Notes under the pieces: generated by a model
What the model was told of the DNA's origin: nothing
Database searches by the model: none
What the model saw: only the letters and a program-made list of their open reading frames with translations
Assembly: GCA_025041175.1 (NCBI GenBank)
Contig: JAKCFJ010000002.1
Span: 186,001-250,000 of the forward strand
Source of the DNA: Halobacteriales archaeon YIM A00010
GTDB lineage: Archaea > Halobacteriota > Halobacteria > Halobacteriales > Haloarculaceae
Direction: 5' to 3'
Length of the DNA stretch: 64,000 nucleotides
Shown: in pieces, positions 8,307 through 16,985 of the stretch
How the letters are laid out: each line of letters begins with the position of its first letter
How positions within the stretch are numbered: position 1 is the stretch's first letter
Translations under genes and position numbers: made by a program

Positions 8307-9548
8307 TCAACGAGATCGATCAGTGAATTCGAAAGACGTGATGATGCGTTCGACGCCGCGTTCTACGGAGGACGTCCAAATGCTGGCTTCAGCGATAAAT
8401 TGAACCCTGTAGCCCGTATCCTGCTTACTCGTAAAGAGCGCCCCGCCACGAAGCGGTCCCCTCTCGTCGTCCGACAGATCGTAGGTTACGTCGAGCATGA
8501 CAGCCGGTTGGCCACTCGGGAGTGTCGTTTTCTGACGGTCCGATGACTCGGTCATCACCGACTCGAGTTCCTCTATGGCATGATCGGCGAGCTCTGTGGG
8601 TGTATCCGAGCCCCTCGATCCGTCGATCTCGGTGATACGGATGACACCACTCTTGGAATTCGCAATCTCAACGGCGGACTGAGTGCTGTCGTCGATAGTC
8701 CAGTGTTCGGGGTGCTTGATACGGTAGTCCTGCCGGTCGTTGGTGTACGTCGTCAATGAGGAGAGGTCGAGCGTCTCGTTCGATGATTCATCTGTCTCCT
8801 GGTCGGGTGTGGAATCGTCGGTCGAACCCTGTTCAGTGAGGGCGAACGAATCGATGATACTGGTGGCGAGCTGCTCAGCCGCCTCCGTGTAGTTGGCGTT
8901 CCGGTAGCCAAATTCGACCTCATAGGCGCGTTCTTCGTGGAGCGTAACGAGGTATGTATTCCGCATCGTTTCCCCCGTATCGTTCGTGGTGTACCGGAAT
9001 TCGATTATGTGCGCTGGTTGTCCGCTTGAGTGTGTCACATCACGCTCGCCCAGCACTTCGACATCGTCAAATTCGTCTTTTGTATTCGTTATCACAGAAT
9101 CGACGATCTGAGGAAGAGTAGTATTCTGACCGAGTTCGTCTATGATTTCGACCAGTAGCTGACTATTCTCCGAGTCAGACGTGAAGTGGACCTGTTTGAT
9201 TCTCTCATCGACGGACCACTCTGTCGGGTACTGGATGCGGTAGTCGTATATATCGTTTCTATACGTTGTCAACTCCGGGCCACCGGCCGTGGTCGTCTGC
9301 TGGGTTGTTGTTTCGTCCGCTGTTGCTGTTGGCGTAGCTGTGGGAGTAGAATCGTCGGTCGTCGACTCAGTGGTGGCGGGCTGTTGGGTTTCTGTACTGT
9401 TGTCACCCGTAAGATCGCTACAGCCCGCGAGGAGACCGACGCTGCCCGCAAGTCCACAAAGCAACCGACGCCGGTTCGTGGAAGACACCCTCTGATCTCC
9501 ATCTTGCTTACTCGATTCGGTGTCGAAGACACGGGATTTTCTTGACAT
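8307..9548 (-). CDS. Lipoprotein with two PsbP/DcrB-like domains
   Basis: The 413-residue protein has a signal ending in a lipobox (GSVGLLAGCSD), then a Thr/Ser/Glu-rich linker, and two similar domains that each begin TYxNDxxDYRIxxPxxWxxD (about residues 92-235 and 263-405). This repeat unit resembles PsbP/DcrB-like lipoproteins of unknown ligand. The linker and its repeat are typical of haloarchaeal surface lipoproteins. The ATG at 9548 is preferred because a TATA box (GATATACTATCC) lies about 25 bases upstream, giving a leaderless message; an upstream ATG would place the TATA inside the gene. Function beyond surface location is unknown. Confidence 0.72.
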   Translation of the reverse strand: MSRKSRVFDTESSKQDGDQRVSSTNRRRLLCGLAGSVGLLAGCSDLTGDNSTETQQPATTESTTDDSTPTATPTATADETTTQQTTTAGGPELTTYRNDIYDYRIQYPTEWSVDERIKQVHFTSDSENSQLLVEIIDELGQNTTLPQIVDSVITNTKDEFDDVEVLGERDVTHSSGQPAHIIEFRYTTNDTGETMRNTYLVTLHEERAYEVEFGYRNANYTEAAEQLATSIIDSFALTEQGSTDDSTPDQETDESSNETLDLSSLTTYTNDRQDYRIKHPEHWTIDDSTQSAVEIANSKSGVIRITEIDGSRGSDTPTELADHAIEELESVMTESSDRQKTTLPSGQPAVMLDVTYDLSDDERGPLRGGALFTSKQDTGYRVQFIAEASIWTSSVERGVERIITSFEFTDRSR

Positions 9549-9770
9549 ATACTGCTGTACGCTTGGATAGTATATCTCTCCATCCATCACGAACGTGTCG
9601 GACGACGATAACTAGTATAAATGAGTTTCTATTATGGTGGTGAATGGTGCCGAAAAACGTAGTACGAGGTCGTCTTCGTCCTTCGCCTCAGCATTCATCT
9701 TACTTTCCCATATAGTATCCGTTCCATCACTCCACGAAAGTATTATATTGTCGGCAGTTTCATGGGATGT

Positions 9771-10105
9771 ATGACCGATATCCAATCATTGTACCGGGCC
9801 TATGAGGAGAGCTGGGCTAGTCAGGATTGGAATGCTTGGATGGCCACCCTCTCGCCGGACTACCAGTTTCGAATTGGTGACCGGGTGATTGGGGGTCGCG
9901 AGGAGACACTCGCTTGGAGTGAAGCCCTGTTCGCTTTCCTGATTACACCCAGGAGATCGTGTCCACGCATGTCGACGAGGGGTCCGGAACGGTGATCACC
10001 GAGGCGGTGGGGCCCGGCACCGAATCCGGCGATGTGCTGCTGCTGCCCGGCGGACTGGTGTCCGAGGCTGAAACCCACTTCGATCCACCATATATAAAAC
10101 ATTAA
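9771..10105 (+). pseudogene. SnoaL/NTF2-like protein, frameshifted
   Basis: MTDIQSLYRAYEESWASQDW and REETLAWSEALF are typical of SnoaL-like (NTF2 fold) proteins. Near 9935 the frame breaks, and the expected continuation PDYTQEIVSTHVDEGSG is found in the next frame, ending at TAA. One indel is enough to explain it. Members of this fold bind small polar ligands; the specific role is unknown. Confidence 0.65.
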
Positions 10106-10442
10106 TATTTAATGGTGGTCTGTTACGCCACGATCGACAGTATCACGACAGTACCGCAATGCTTGCTCAGCTCGGGCTGCTGTCCTCACGTATCTCGGAA
10201 AGTTCCCCTGGTGAGCCACTCGCTCACTGTCTACCGGTGTAAGGAGTCAGGAGAGTCGATCTGTTGATCGGATTTTTCCTTTCCTCTATATTCTGAGATT
10301 ATCTTTGAGATATTAGATATATAATAGAACAAACTTAAGATACTATCGTCGGTACTGCGTCGAACAATCACGACAAGTAGCGTCGATATTGGCCAAAATG
10401 CTTACGTTGGGTTGTGTTCAAATCAACATAGTTGAAAGTTCG
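10106..10442. other. AT-rich spacer, no gene seen
   Basis: The stretch contains AT-rich sequence around 10290-10345 that could hold promoters for the following broken gene. No coding region or clear repeat was found. Confidence 0.3.
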
Positions 10443-11233
10443 ATGGACGTCTCGATCAAGAAATCGTGGGTTAGAAGTCCTGCTAGTGCTATTGTTCTCA
10501 CCTGGGTGGGGATGGCACTCGCGATATATGTCGGCGCAACCCCAGGTATCGTTTATCCGAAATTTGGCTCGATCCTTATTTTCCATTTGTCGGTCAAGTG
10601 ATTAGCGGACTTGGCATCACGCTCCTTTCAATTCTGCTGATCTACGTCCTCAGAAATATCTTCGGTGGACAGGGTTGGGACGGACTCGGTCTCGAATGGA
10701 AGTGGAACAAACTTGGTGATTTCGTTGGTGGGGTTGTGCTGGGGGTTGTCTCCTTAGTTCTTGCCAACTACATTATCGTGGAGGTTGGTATTGCTAACTG
10801 GCGACCTGCCGCGGAAATCGAGGCGGAATTAGCGGTGAGTGTACTGATCAGTGGTTTCATCACAACGGTACTCGTACAAGCCCTTCCCGAGAGCTATGGT
10901 TCCGTGGTCACCTCTATGATACGCTGGCTGAGAATTACTCGTTGACCGGGGTGATCGTACTAACGTCAGTGGTGTTCGGTTCGATTCATCAATGCCACTG
11001 CCCTGGGATTCGTTCTCGTTGCTGGGCGTATTGTGACCGGCGCGATTTGGCTGCCCATCGGATTTCATGCCGGACATAATATGGTTCAGACCCGGTTTGT
11101 CGATATGCAAGCACTCGATGGGGGATCGTTTGTTGTCCCCCTGATCTGGACTGGTACCCTAGTTGCGCTAGGAGTGGTTCTACTGGCCATTCACAGCATT
11201 CGCACTCCGTCGTCTACAGTCGCTTTACGTTGA
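10443..11233 (+). pseudogene. CPBP-family intramembrane protease, multiply frameshifted
   Basis: Three frames in succession give a CPBP (CaaX protease/bacteriocin-processing) membrane protein: MDVSIKKSWVRSP with a first helix; FVGQVISGLGITLLSILLIYVLRN and IFGGQGWDGLG; RELWFRGHLYDTLAENYSL with VVFGSIHQ; then WLPIGFHAGHNMVQTRFVD. The family motif EExxxR appears as RELWFR, so the first Glu is lost as well. At least two indels separate the parts. A complete CPBP gene lies at 16.2 kb. Confidence 0.7.
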
Positions 11234-11272
11234 GTGTTCGCAATCCCAGCACAATTTCGAAATCACCTATCA

Positions 11273-14200
11273 TCAGGGTTCGACGAGCTGGGCACGCCGT
11301 TCGGTGAGTGATGCGTACAGCTCGTCGAACCCGGCCTCTTTGGCGAGGGTGACCGCCGTCTCACAATGGTCGAGGGCTGTTTCCGTCTCATCCACTGCCT
11401 CACAGACCATCATCAGCTGCTCTAAACTCCTAATGGCGTCGCGCACAGCACCCATCTCGCGGTAGATCTCGACGGCGGCCCCAAAGCGCTCACGGGCGCT
11501 AGCCGTGTGGTTCTGGGCCTGATCGACCTTGCCCAGTTCGACGAGCGTTTTCCCCTCGTCGTAGCGGTGGTCGTCCTCGCGACAGATCTCCAACGAATCC
11601 TCGAGATGGTTCTCGGCAGCCCCGAGGGCACCGCGCTCGCGCGCGACCGTTCCGAGACCACGATGAGAGCGGGCAATGCGCCGCTTGTTCTCACTCTCAC
11701 GGCTGGTGTCGAGGCTGCGTTGGAGGCACTCCGATGCGGCGTCGAGATCGCCACGATCGATCTCGATCCGCCCGAGACGGAGGACAGAGCGTCCCATCGC
11801 ATCCGTAGCCCCAGCGTCCCGTGCAACGTCGAGTCCCTGTTTGCAGTAGTCTTCGGCCTGTTCGAGGTCGCCGCGCAGCCGGGTGATTTCCCCGAGACTA
11901 GCCAACAGAAACGCCAATCGATAGCTCTGTTCGCGCTCGCGGTGAATCTCGATCCCCCGTTCGATATGCTCCGTTGCGCGGTCGAACTTTCCCCGGCGCA
12001 TAGCGATGATTCCGAGATTGTTGCGGACCCTGTCCTCCTTTTGCCACTGTCCCCCGACCTCGCGATGAGTGTCGAGCGCCTGCTCTAAGCACCGCTCTGC
12101 CCGGTTGAGATCACCTTGGTTGAGCGCGACCGTGCCAAGAATGTTGTAACAGTTCGCTTCGCTCGACCGGTCATCGATAGCGTGGTAGCGCTCTCTCGCG
12201 TGTTCGAAGTACTCCCTGGCAGTGGCAACATCGCCGTTCATGAAGGCGAACGATCCGAGATAACGGTCGGTTCGGGCGCTCACGTCCGTGAGGTCGACGG
12301 CGTGTTCCGTCTCGACGGTCTCGACGAGATCGACGGCCCGGTCGAGTTCTCGTTTTGCCCGGTCGCGGTCGCCGCGTTCGAAATACATCTCTCCACGCCA
12401 CGCCGCACAGCGGGGCTCCATCTCCGGCGAGCAAGCGGCGGGAAGTTCGATCTGTGGTCGTTCGGTTCTCCCGAAGAGCACAGCCAACCCTGGCCGATCC
12501 AGTCCGAGGTGAAAGATCCGCTCGGTGGTTCTATCGGCCCACTCCTCCGGCGCGTCGAGGATCCGGTCGATGGCAGGTGTCTTGCCTGGGACCGCCGCTG
12601 TGACGCGCTCGCGCCGTGATTCGTCGTCGACCAACGCGAGAAGAGCGCTGACACACCGTCCGAACCGGCGGCTCGCCGTCGTGGGTGCTGTCGCGTCGAG
12701 TAGGTGATCGAGAAACAGCCTCGACCACACTTCGTGGACCGTCCGATACCGAGTATCGCCGGGATCTTTTTCCACCGGCTCGAAGATGACCCGTTCTTCG
12801 AGCACCGAGAGCGCGCTGTGAACCGCCTCGATCTCCGGTTCCTCGTCGGCCAACGCGTAGACGAATGCAGGCCGGACACCGAGACCGGCCGCGTTCAGGA
12901 GATTCACGAGCACCCCGACGTCCAACGCCATCTCGCCAGCGGTGGCAAGCTCCTCGTAGGTTCGCTGAACGTCCTCGGCCAGCGTCGTTGGCGTTTGTGC
13001 GTCCTCGCCCACCAGCGGGTCGGTGTGTAACACCAATCGGTGTAACAACAGGAGGAGTTTGTGGGGTTGGGCTTGGTTTGCTGACAGTCGTTCGTCGGCC
13101 GCGGTATCGATCTCTCGGAGAAGATGCTCGACGCTAACGTCGGTCGTCGAACTGACAGTGTTCTGAAACTTCTCGACGAGTCGTTCACAGTCACGGTCGT
13201 CGAGTGCGGGAATCGACAGCGTCTCGACGTGCTCGGTGCGATCGGCATCGAGGCGCGCGTCGGGTGGGAACGCCGTCGGATTCTCCCACTCTCCTTCCCG
13301 CGCGTCGAGCAGGAACGTCACGTTCTCGGTGCCCCGAAACGCCCGCATCACTCGAAAGATCGCGTTCGCCTCCGCCCGCACGGCGTCCTCGACGACCACG
13401 AGTGCGTGCCCATCGGACGCCGCGGTCCGGATCTGCTCGCGCAGGATCGCCGGCGAGTCGAAGGTGGTTCCAGTCCCGCTCGCGCGGTAGAACACCGCGC
13501 CAAAGCCTTGCTCGTACCACCGGCAGGCCACCGTCTTACAGACCGTGCTCTTGCCCGATCCCGGCGGCCCGACGACCGCCCGGTCGGTGTCAGCGCGAAG
13601 CGAGTCGATGAGCGCTTCCGTGATGGTGTGGCGGGTTCCGTCGTGGGTTCGCTCGCGCTCGATGGCGTAGCCAGCGTGAACGTCAACCAGATCGAAGCCG
13701 GTGCGCCAGCCGGTCGCTGGTGCGGTAGGCGCACGCTGGGCGAAGTACGTTGGCGTCAGCCGGACGAACCCCTCGGCCTCGCGCTCGACGCGCCCCGGAT
13801 CCGTTACCGCCGAAAGCGCTGGAGTTGTATCACGCGGTGGTGCATCCCGCAGCGTGTCGGTGTGCTCTTTGGCTGCCGTCCGGTGGTGCTCGTAATACTC
13901 CTCGGCCCACGCGATTGCCGCCTCGCTCTGCGTGTGGATCGCCCCGTAGACCGCCCAGTGGTCGGCGTAGACGATGACCGATACCGATGCTCCAGCCGGT
14001 GTCTTGGTGAGCACCATCCCGAACGCCGGTACCTCCGTGAGAAACGCCCTGAATTCGCCGGTACGGGCGGCGGCCATCTCCGCGACAGCACCGGGGAACT
14101 CGCTCGTGAGAGTTTCGGAGAGGGCACGATCCATGATCAACTCCAACGACGCCCCACGACTCACGACCTGCCGGTGACAGCAATCGAGCAGCTGTGGATT

Positions 14201-14929
14201 CGCCAGTAACGGGAGCACCATTCGGATCTGCTCGGCCGCGTCGAGACGCTCCTGTACCCCGTTGGGGAGGCGATACGGCGCGGCCGCGTCGGTTCGCTCG
14301 GTGTCGGCCCCCGCGAGCAACGCCGGCGAAAACGGACAGTCGGCCGGGAGCTGATCGAGAACGTCCTGCGCTGCTACAACGTCCGCGAGCGTTTCGAGCG
14401 TCGTGCGGTACTGGTCGACGGTCCACCGACCGATGGGGGTCGTCGTGTAGCCGTCGGACGTTCGCTGGACGAGCCCAGCAACCTCCAACTCGCGGATGGC
14501 CCGATCCACGGTCGATCGGGAATGAGATAGTTCCTCGACGAAATCGCGCTTGTAGCGTGGAGACCGCGCGTACGTGAGTAGATCGAGACGGTCGGTGACT
14601 AACTGCAGCGCCTCCCTCTGTTCTGCGTCCGTGGCCCACAACGGATCCCCGTTCGATTCCTGCTGTGTTCCAAGGCTTGTGACGCGCGCGTCGAAGTCAT
14701 TGTAGACAGCGACGACGAGCCGGGCGAACAGTGTCGGTTCGATCCGATCTGCTTCCGGATCGAGCAACCCTAGCTCCCGGCACTCATCCAACGCGCGATC
14801 TACCGTCGACCGCGAAGATGATAAATCTTCGACAATATTGTGGTTTTCTGTTGATTCATTAAATATATATGTTAATACTGAACTACGGCGTTGAAGTGTC
14901 GACACGAGTTTTTCTGCCGTCTCTCTCAT
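11273..14929 (-). CDS. STAND-type ATPase with double winged helix, FilR1-like domain and TPR repeats
   Basis: This 1218-residue protein joins several modules. Residues 15-60 and 115-165 are two winged helices sharing the motif SxSRSTVDRA. Residues about 225-350 resemble the middle domain of haloarchaeal FilR1-like regulators (LIMDRAL, GMVLTKTPAGASVSVIVYADHWAVYGAI). A P-loop ATPase follows, with Walker A GPPGSGKST at 453-461 and Walker B LVVVEDA at 510-516. The last third, from about residue 860, is TPR-like repeats of about 40 residues (LGTVALNQGDLNRAERCLEQAL). The order sensor-ATPase-TPR is that of STAND signal proteins such as MalT, here with DNA binding at the N-terminus. It is transcribed alone. 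The ligand is unknown; a stress, metabolic or defence sensor are all possible. Confidence 0.8.
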   Translation of the reverse strand: MRETAEKLVSTLQRRSSVLTYIFNESTENHNIVEDLSSSRSTVDRALDECRELGLLDPEADRIEPTLFARLVVAVYNDFDARVTSLGTQQESNGDPLWATDAEQREALQLVTDRLDLLTYARSPRYKRDFVEELSHSRSTVDRAIRELEVAGLVQRTSDGYTTTPIGRWTVDQYRTTLETLADVVAAQDVLDQLPADCPFSPALLAGADTERTDAAAPYRLPNGVQERLDAAEQIRMVLPLLANPQLLDCCHRQVVSRGASLELIMDRALSETLTSEFPGAVAEMAAARTGEFRAFLTEVPAFGMVLTKTPAGASVSVIVYADHWAVYGAIHTQSEAAIAWAEEYYEHHRTAAKEHTDTLRDAPPRDTTPALSAVTDPGRVEREAEGFVRLTPTYFAQRAPTAPATGWRTGFDLVDVHAGYAIERERTHDGTRHTITEALIDSLRADTDRAVVGPPGSGKSTVCKTVACRWYEQGFGAVFYRASGTGTTFDSPAILREQIRTAASDGHALVVVEDAVRAEANAIFRVMRAFRGTENVTFLLDAREGEWENPTAFPPDARLDADRTEHVETLSIPALDDRDCERLVEKFQNTVSSTTDVSVEHLLREIDTAADERLSANQAQPHKLLLLLHRLVLHTDPLVGEDAQTPTTLAEDVQRTYEELATAGEMALDVGVLVNLLNAAGLGVRPAFVYALADEEPEIEAVHSALSVLEERVIFEPVEKDPGDTRYRTVHEVWSRLFLDHLLDATAPTTASRRFGRCVSALLALVDDESRRERVTAAVPGKTPAIDRILDAPEEWADRTTERIFHLGLDRPGLAVLFGRTERPQIELPAACSPEMEPRCAAWRGEMYFERGDRDRAKRELDRAVDLVETVETEHAVDLTDVSARTDRYLGSFAFMNGDVATAREYFEHARERYHAIDDRSSEANCYNILGTVALNQGDLNRAERCLEQALDTHREVGGQWQKEDRVRNNLGIIAMRRGKFDRATEHIERGIEIHREREQSYRLAFLLASLGEITRLRGDLEQAEDYCKQGLDVARDAGATDAMGRSVLRLGRIEIDRGDLDAASECLQRSLDTSRESENKRRIARSHRGLGTVARERGALGAAENHLEDSLEICREDDHRYDEGKTLVELGKVDQAQNHTASARERFGAAVEIYREMGAVRDAIRSLEQLMMVCEAVDETETALDHCETAVTLAKEAGFDELYASLTERRAQLVEP

Positions 14930-15352
14930 CTGTTCTTTCGCCTTGTATCAAGAGTATTTGCTCTGCCGTTCCATATATCTGCCGAACTACCTACATATTA
15001 CTTGATTTCGAATATAAATGAGACTGCGCTATGAACTGCCCCGGGGTCACGTCACGGGAACCGTTTCGATTTCCCGTCTCTAGCACACGTGCGATGTGCG
15101 CGACGAGGTGCTCGAGGAACTTCGCTCCTTGGAAACGCGAAGCGCGGTCTTCACCCGGTTTTCCTGTGGGCTCGATCTGGCGGCCTCGAACGGTCACAAG
15201 AGGTCGCTCTCGGGAGAAATACTCGATCAGCAGGGTTCGTCCATCTAGCGATCGATTTGACCGCTCACAGTTGCTGTAATATCTAGCCCACAATCGGTAA
15301 CCACTCCCAAGAGAATGGGCATTATTATATACTTCGTTGATGGTTGTATTTT
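14930..15352. other. Intergenic region between divergent STAND and cupin genes
   Basis: About 420 bp with promoters at both ends. A TATA-like ATTATATAC at 15324-15332 sits about 26 bases before the cupin GTG. The middle, GC-rich part shows readings on both strands but none with a recognisable domain. Confidence 0.35.
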
Positions 15353-16084
15353 GTGAAGAAAGTAACTTTCGGCCGCACGCTCGTCGACGGAACGCCGGAC
15401 GAACGCGGCCCGAAAATCGAACTGGACGCGGACAGCCCGACGCTTTCGAGGCTTCGGCAGGCATCGGGACCGCTCAGGTCGAATCCGGTAACCAGTGAAT
15501 GGGGGGCACGGCTGGTCGATGCTGAGGAAGTAAACGGGGAGTACAGTCGTAGTCTCGGCATCTTTCCACCGGGAGCGAGTGGCCCGGACGAACACGTCCA
15601 TCCAAACTGCGCGGAGACGTTCTCGGTGGTTGAAGGCGAGGTCGTGTTCACTCTCGACGGTACCGATCGAACACTCGGCGCGGGAGCATCAGTCACGGTC
15701 GAAGCCGGGACTCCCCACACGTTCAGGAACGATTCGGACTCGCTCGCGTCGTTCGAAGTGGAGATACGACCCTCCGAGGAGACGACCGGCGTCATTGACG
15801 CCCTGTTTGGAATGGCACACGAAGGCAAAGTCACCGACAGCGGCAAGCCGAAATTCCTCCACGCGATGGTGTTCGCGGACGCTACCGCAGATGACACCTA
15901 CTTCACCTCGCCGCCGCGACCCGTCATGAGATTTCTCACGACCGTCTTCGCTCCGATCGGCCGCGCGCTCGGCTATCGAGCGATCAACCCGAAATATCTC
16001 GACGAATCGTTCTGGCACGACCACGTCGAACAGCCCGACTGGGAAGAAATCGACGCCGCGAGTTCGCCCCCATCCGACGCCTGA
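15353..16084 (+). CDS. Cupin-domain protein
   Basis: The 243-residue protein has a conserved cupin barrel at about residues 60-145: GASGPDEHVHPNCAETFSVVEGEV supplies a His pair and Glu for a metal, and GAGASVTVEAGTPHTFRN the second cupin motif. The C-terminal 100 residues contain a hydrophobic stretch (VMRFLTTVFAPIGRALGY) and PKYLDESFW. Such proteins bind a metal and act on small molecules or serve as sensors; the substrate is unknown. I place the start at the GTG 26 bases after a TATA box, three codons inside an alternative TTG. Confidence 0.7.
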   Translation: MKKVTFGRTLVDGTPDERGPKIELDADSPTLSRLRQASGPLRSNPVTSEWGARLVDAEEVNGEYSRSLGIFPPGASGPDEHVHPNCAETFSVVEGEVVFTLDGTDRTLGAGASVTVEAGTPHTFRNDSDSLASFEVEIRPSEETTGVIDALFGMAHEGKVTDSGKPKFLHAMVFADATADDTYFTSPPRPVMRFLTTVFAPIGRALGYRAINPKYLDESFWHDHVEQPDWEEIDAASSPPSDA

Positions 16085-16207
16085 GGAGCACTTTCGATAT
16101 GACATCACGTGTTACACGATCCACCAATCCGGTGGGGTAACTCCCGGTGAAAGTGGGTGCCGTAGCGGTGGATATATCGTCTCGACGCGGGAATAATCAA
16201 TGGAATA

Positions 16208-16936
16208 ATGAATAACACACAACAAGCAGACGCCCCGGGCGATCAACGGACTGACTGGCGTGGTCGCGTGCGCGCGATCGTGATCGGTCTTGGATTGGTC
16301 GTCGCCGCCCTCGCGATCGGAACGCTCCTTACGATCGTTCCGGTCGCGGTGGGCGGGACCAGCCTCGTTGCGCTCACCGCAACGATCGTTCTGTCGGAAG
16401 CGGGCTACGCCATCGCCGGCTGGCTTTATCTCCGGCGGTGGTTCAGTGAGACGGTGCCGATAAAAATGCCGACGCTCCGGCAGGGCGGGTGGGTGATCGC
16501 CAGCACGCTCCTCATGCTCGGGATCGCAGCCGGCGTTGGCGTGCTCAGCACCACGTTGGGCGTTCAGCTCGGCCGCACCGATCAAGAGCTCATAGCGGGT
16601 AGTCCGACGATGGTGCTCGTGATGGCAGCGCTTTCGTTCGTACTCATTGCGCCAGCGGAGGAGTATCTGTTCCGTGGCGTGATTCAGCGGCGACTGGCGT
16701 GGAGTATGCGACCCAGTGCTGCTATCGTCGCCACCGCGTTTCTGTTCGTCATTCCGCACGCGATCGGCTATCTCGGTGGCGCAGAGGGTGTGGTCCTCCT
16801 CAGCGTCGTTCCGTTCTCGCTCGCGGTCGTGATGGGTGTTCTCTACGAACGAGTCAACAACCTGTCCGTCCCGATCCTTGCTCACGGCTGCTACAACGCG
16901 ACCCTGTTTATTTCAACGTACTTCACAGCGTTTTAA
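16208..16936 (+). CDS. CPBP-family intramembrane glutamic protease
   Basis: The 242-residue membrane protein has about seven helices and the motifs of the CPBP/Abi family: EEYLFRG with Glu151, Glu152 and Arg156, then FVIPHAIGY (FxxxH) and ILAHGCYNAT (HxxxN). In eukaryotic Rce1 these residues form the active site that cleaves CaaX proteins. Archaeal members are proposed to process peptides or act in membrane quality control; the substrate here is unknown. It is followed by a convergent carboxypeptidase gene and has a TATA-like GGATATATCG about 40 bases upstream. Confidence 0.82.
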   Translation: MNNTQQADAPGDQRTDWRGRVRAIVIGLGLVVAALAIGTLLTIVPVAVGGTSLVALTATIVLSEAGYAIAGWLYLRRWFSETVPIKMPTLRQGGWVIASTLLMLGIAAGVGVLSTTLGVQLGRTDQELIAGSPTMVLVMAALSFVLIAPAEEYLFRGVIQRRLAWSMRPSAAIVATAFLFVIPHAIGYLGGAEGVVLLSVVPFSLAVVMGVLYERVNNLSVPILAHGCYNATLFISTYFTAF

Positions 16937-16985
16937 GACAAAATCGGCTAAAAGTGAGTACAGCCCGGTCGGAGAGTCGGTCGAG

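Noticed and set aside
8084-8546. Plus-strand frames opposite the lipoprotein gene end
   Set aside because: They overlap the lipoprotein coding region and lack any family signature.
14991-15464. Minus-strand frame between the STAND and cupin genes
   Set aside because: It overlaps the cupin start and promoter and contains no recognisable domain.
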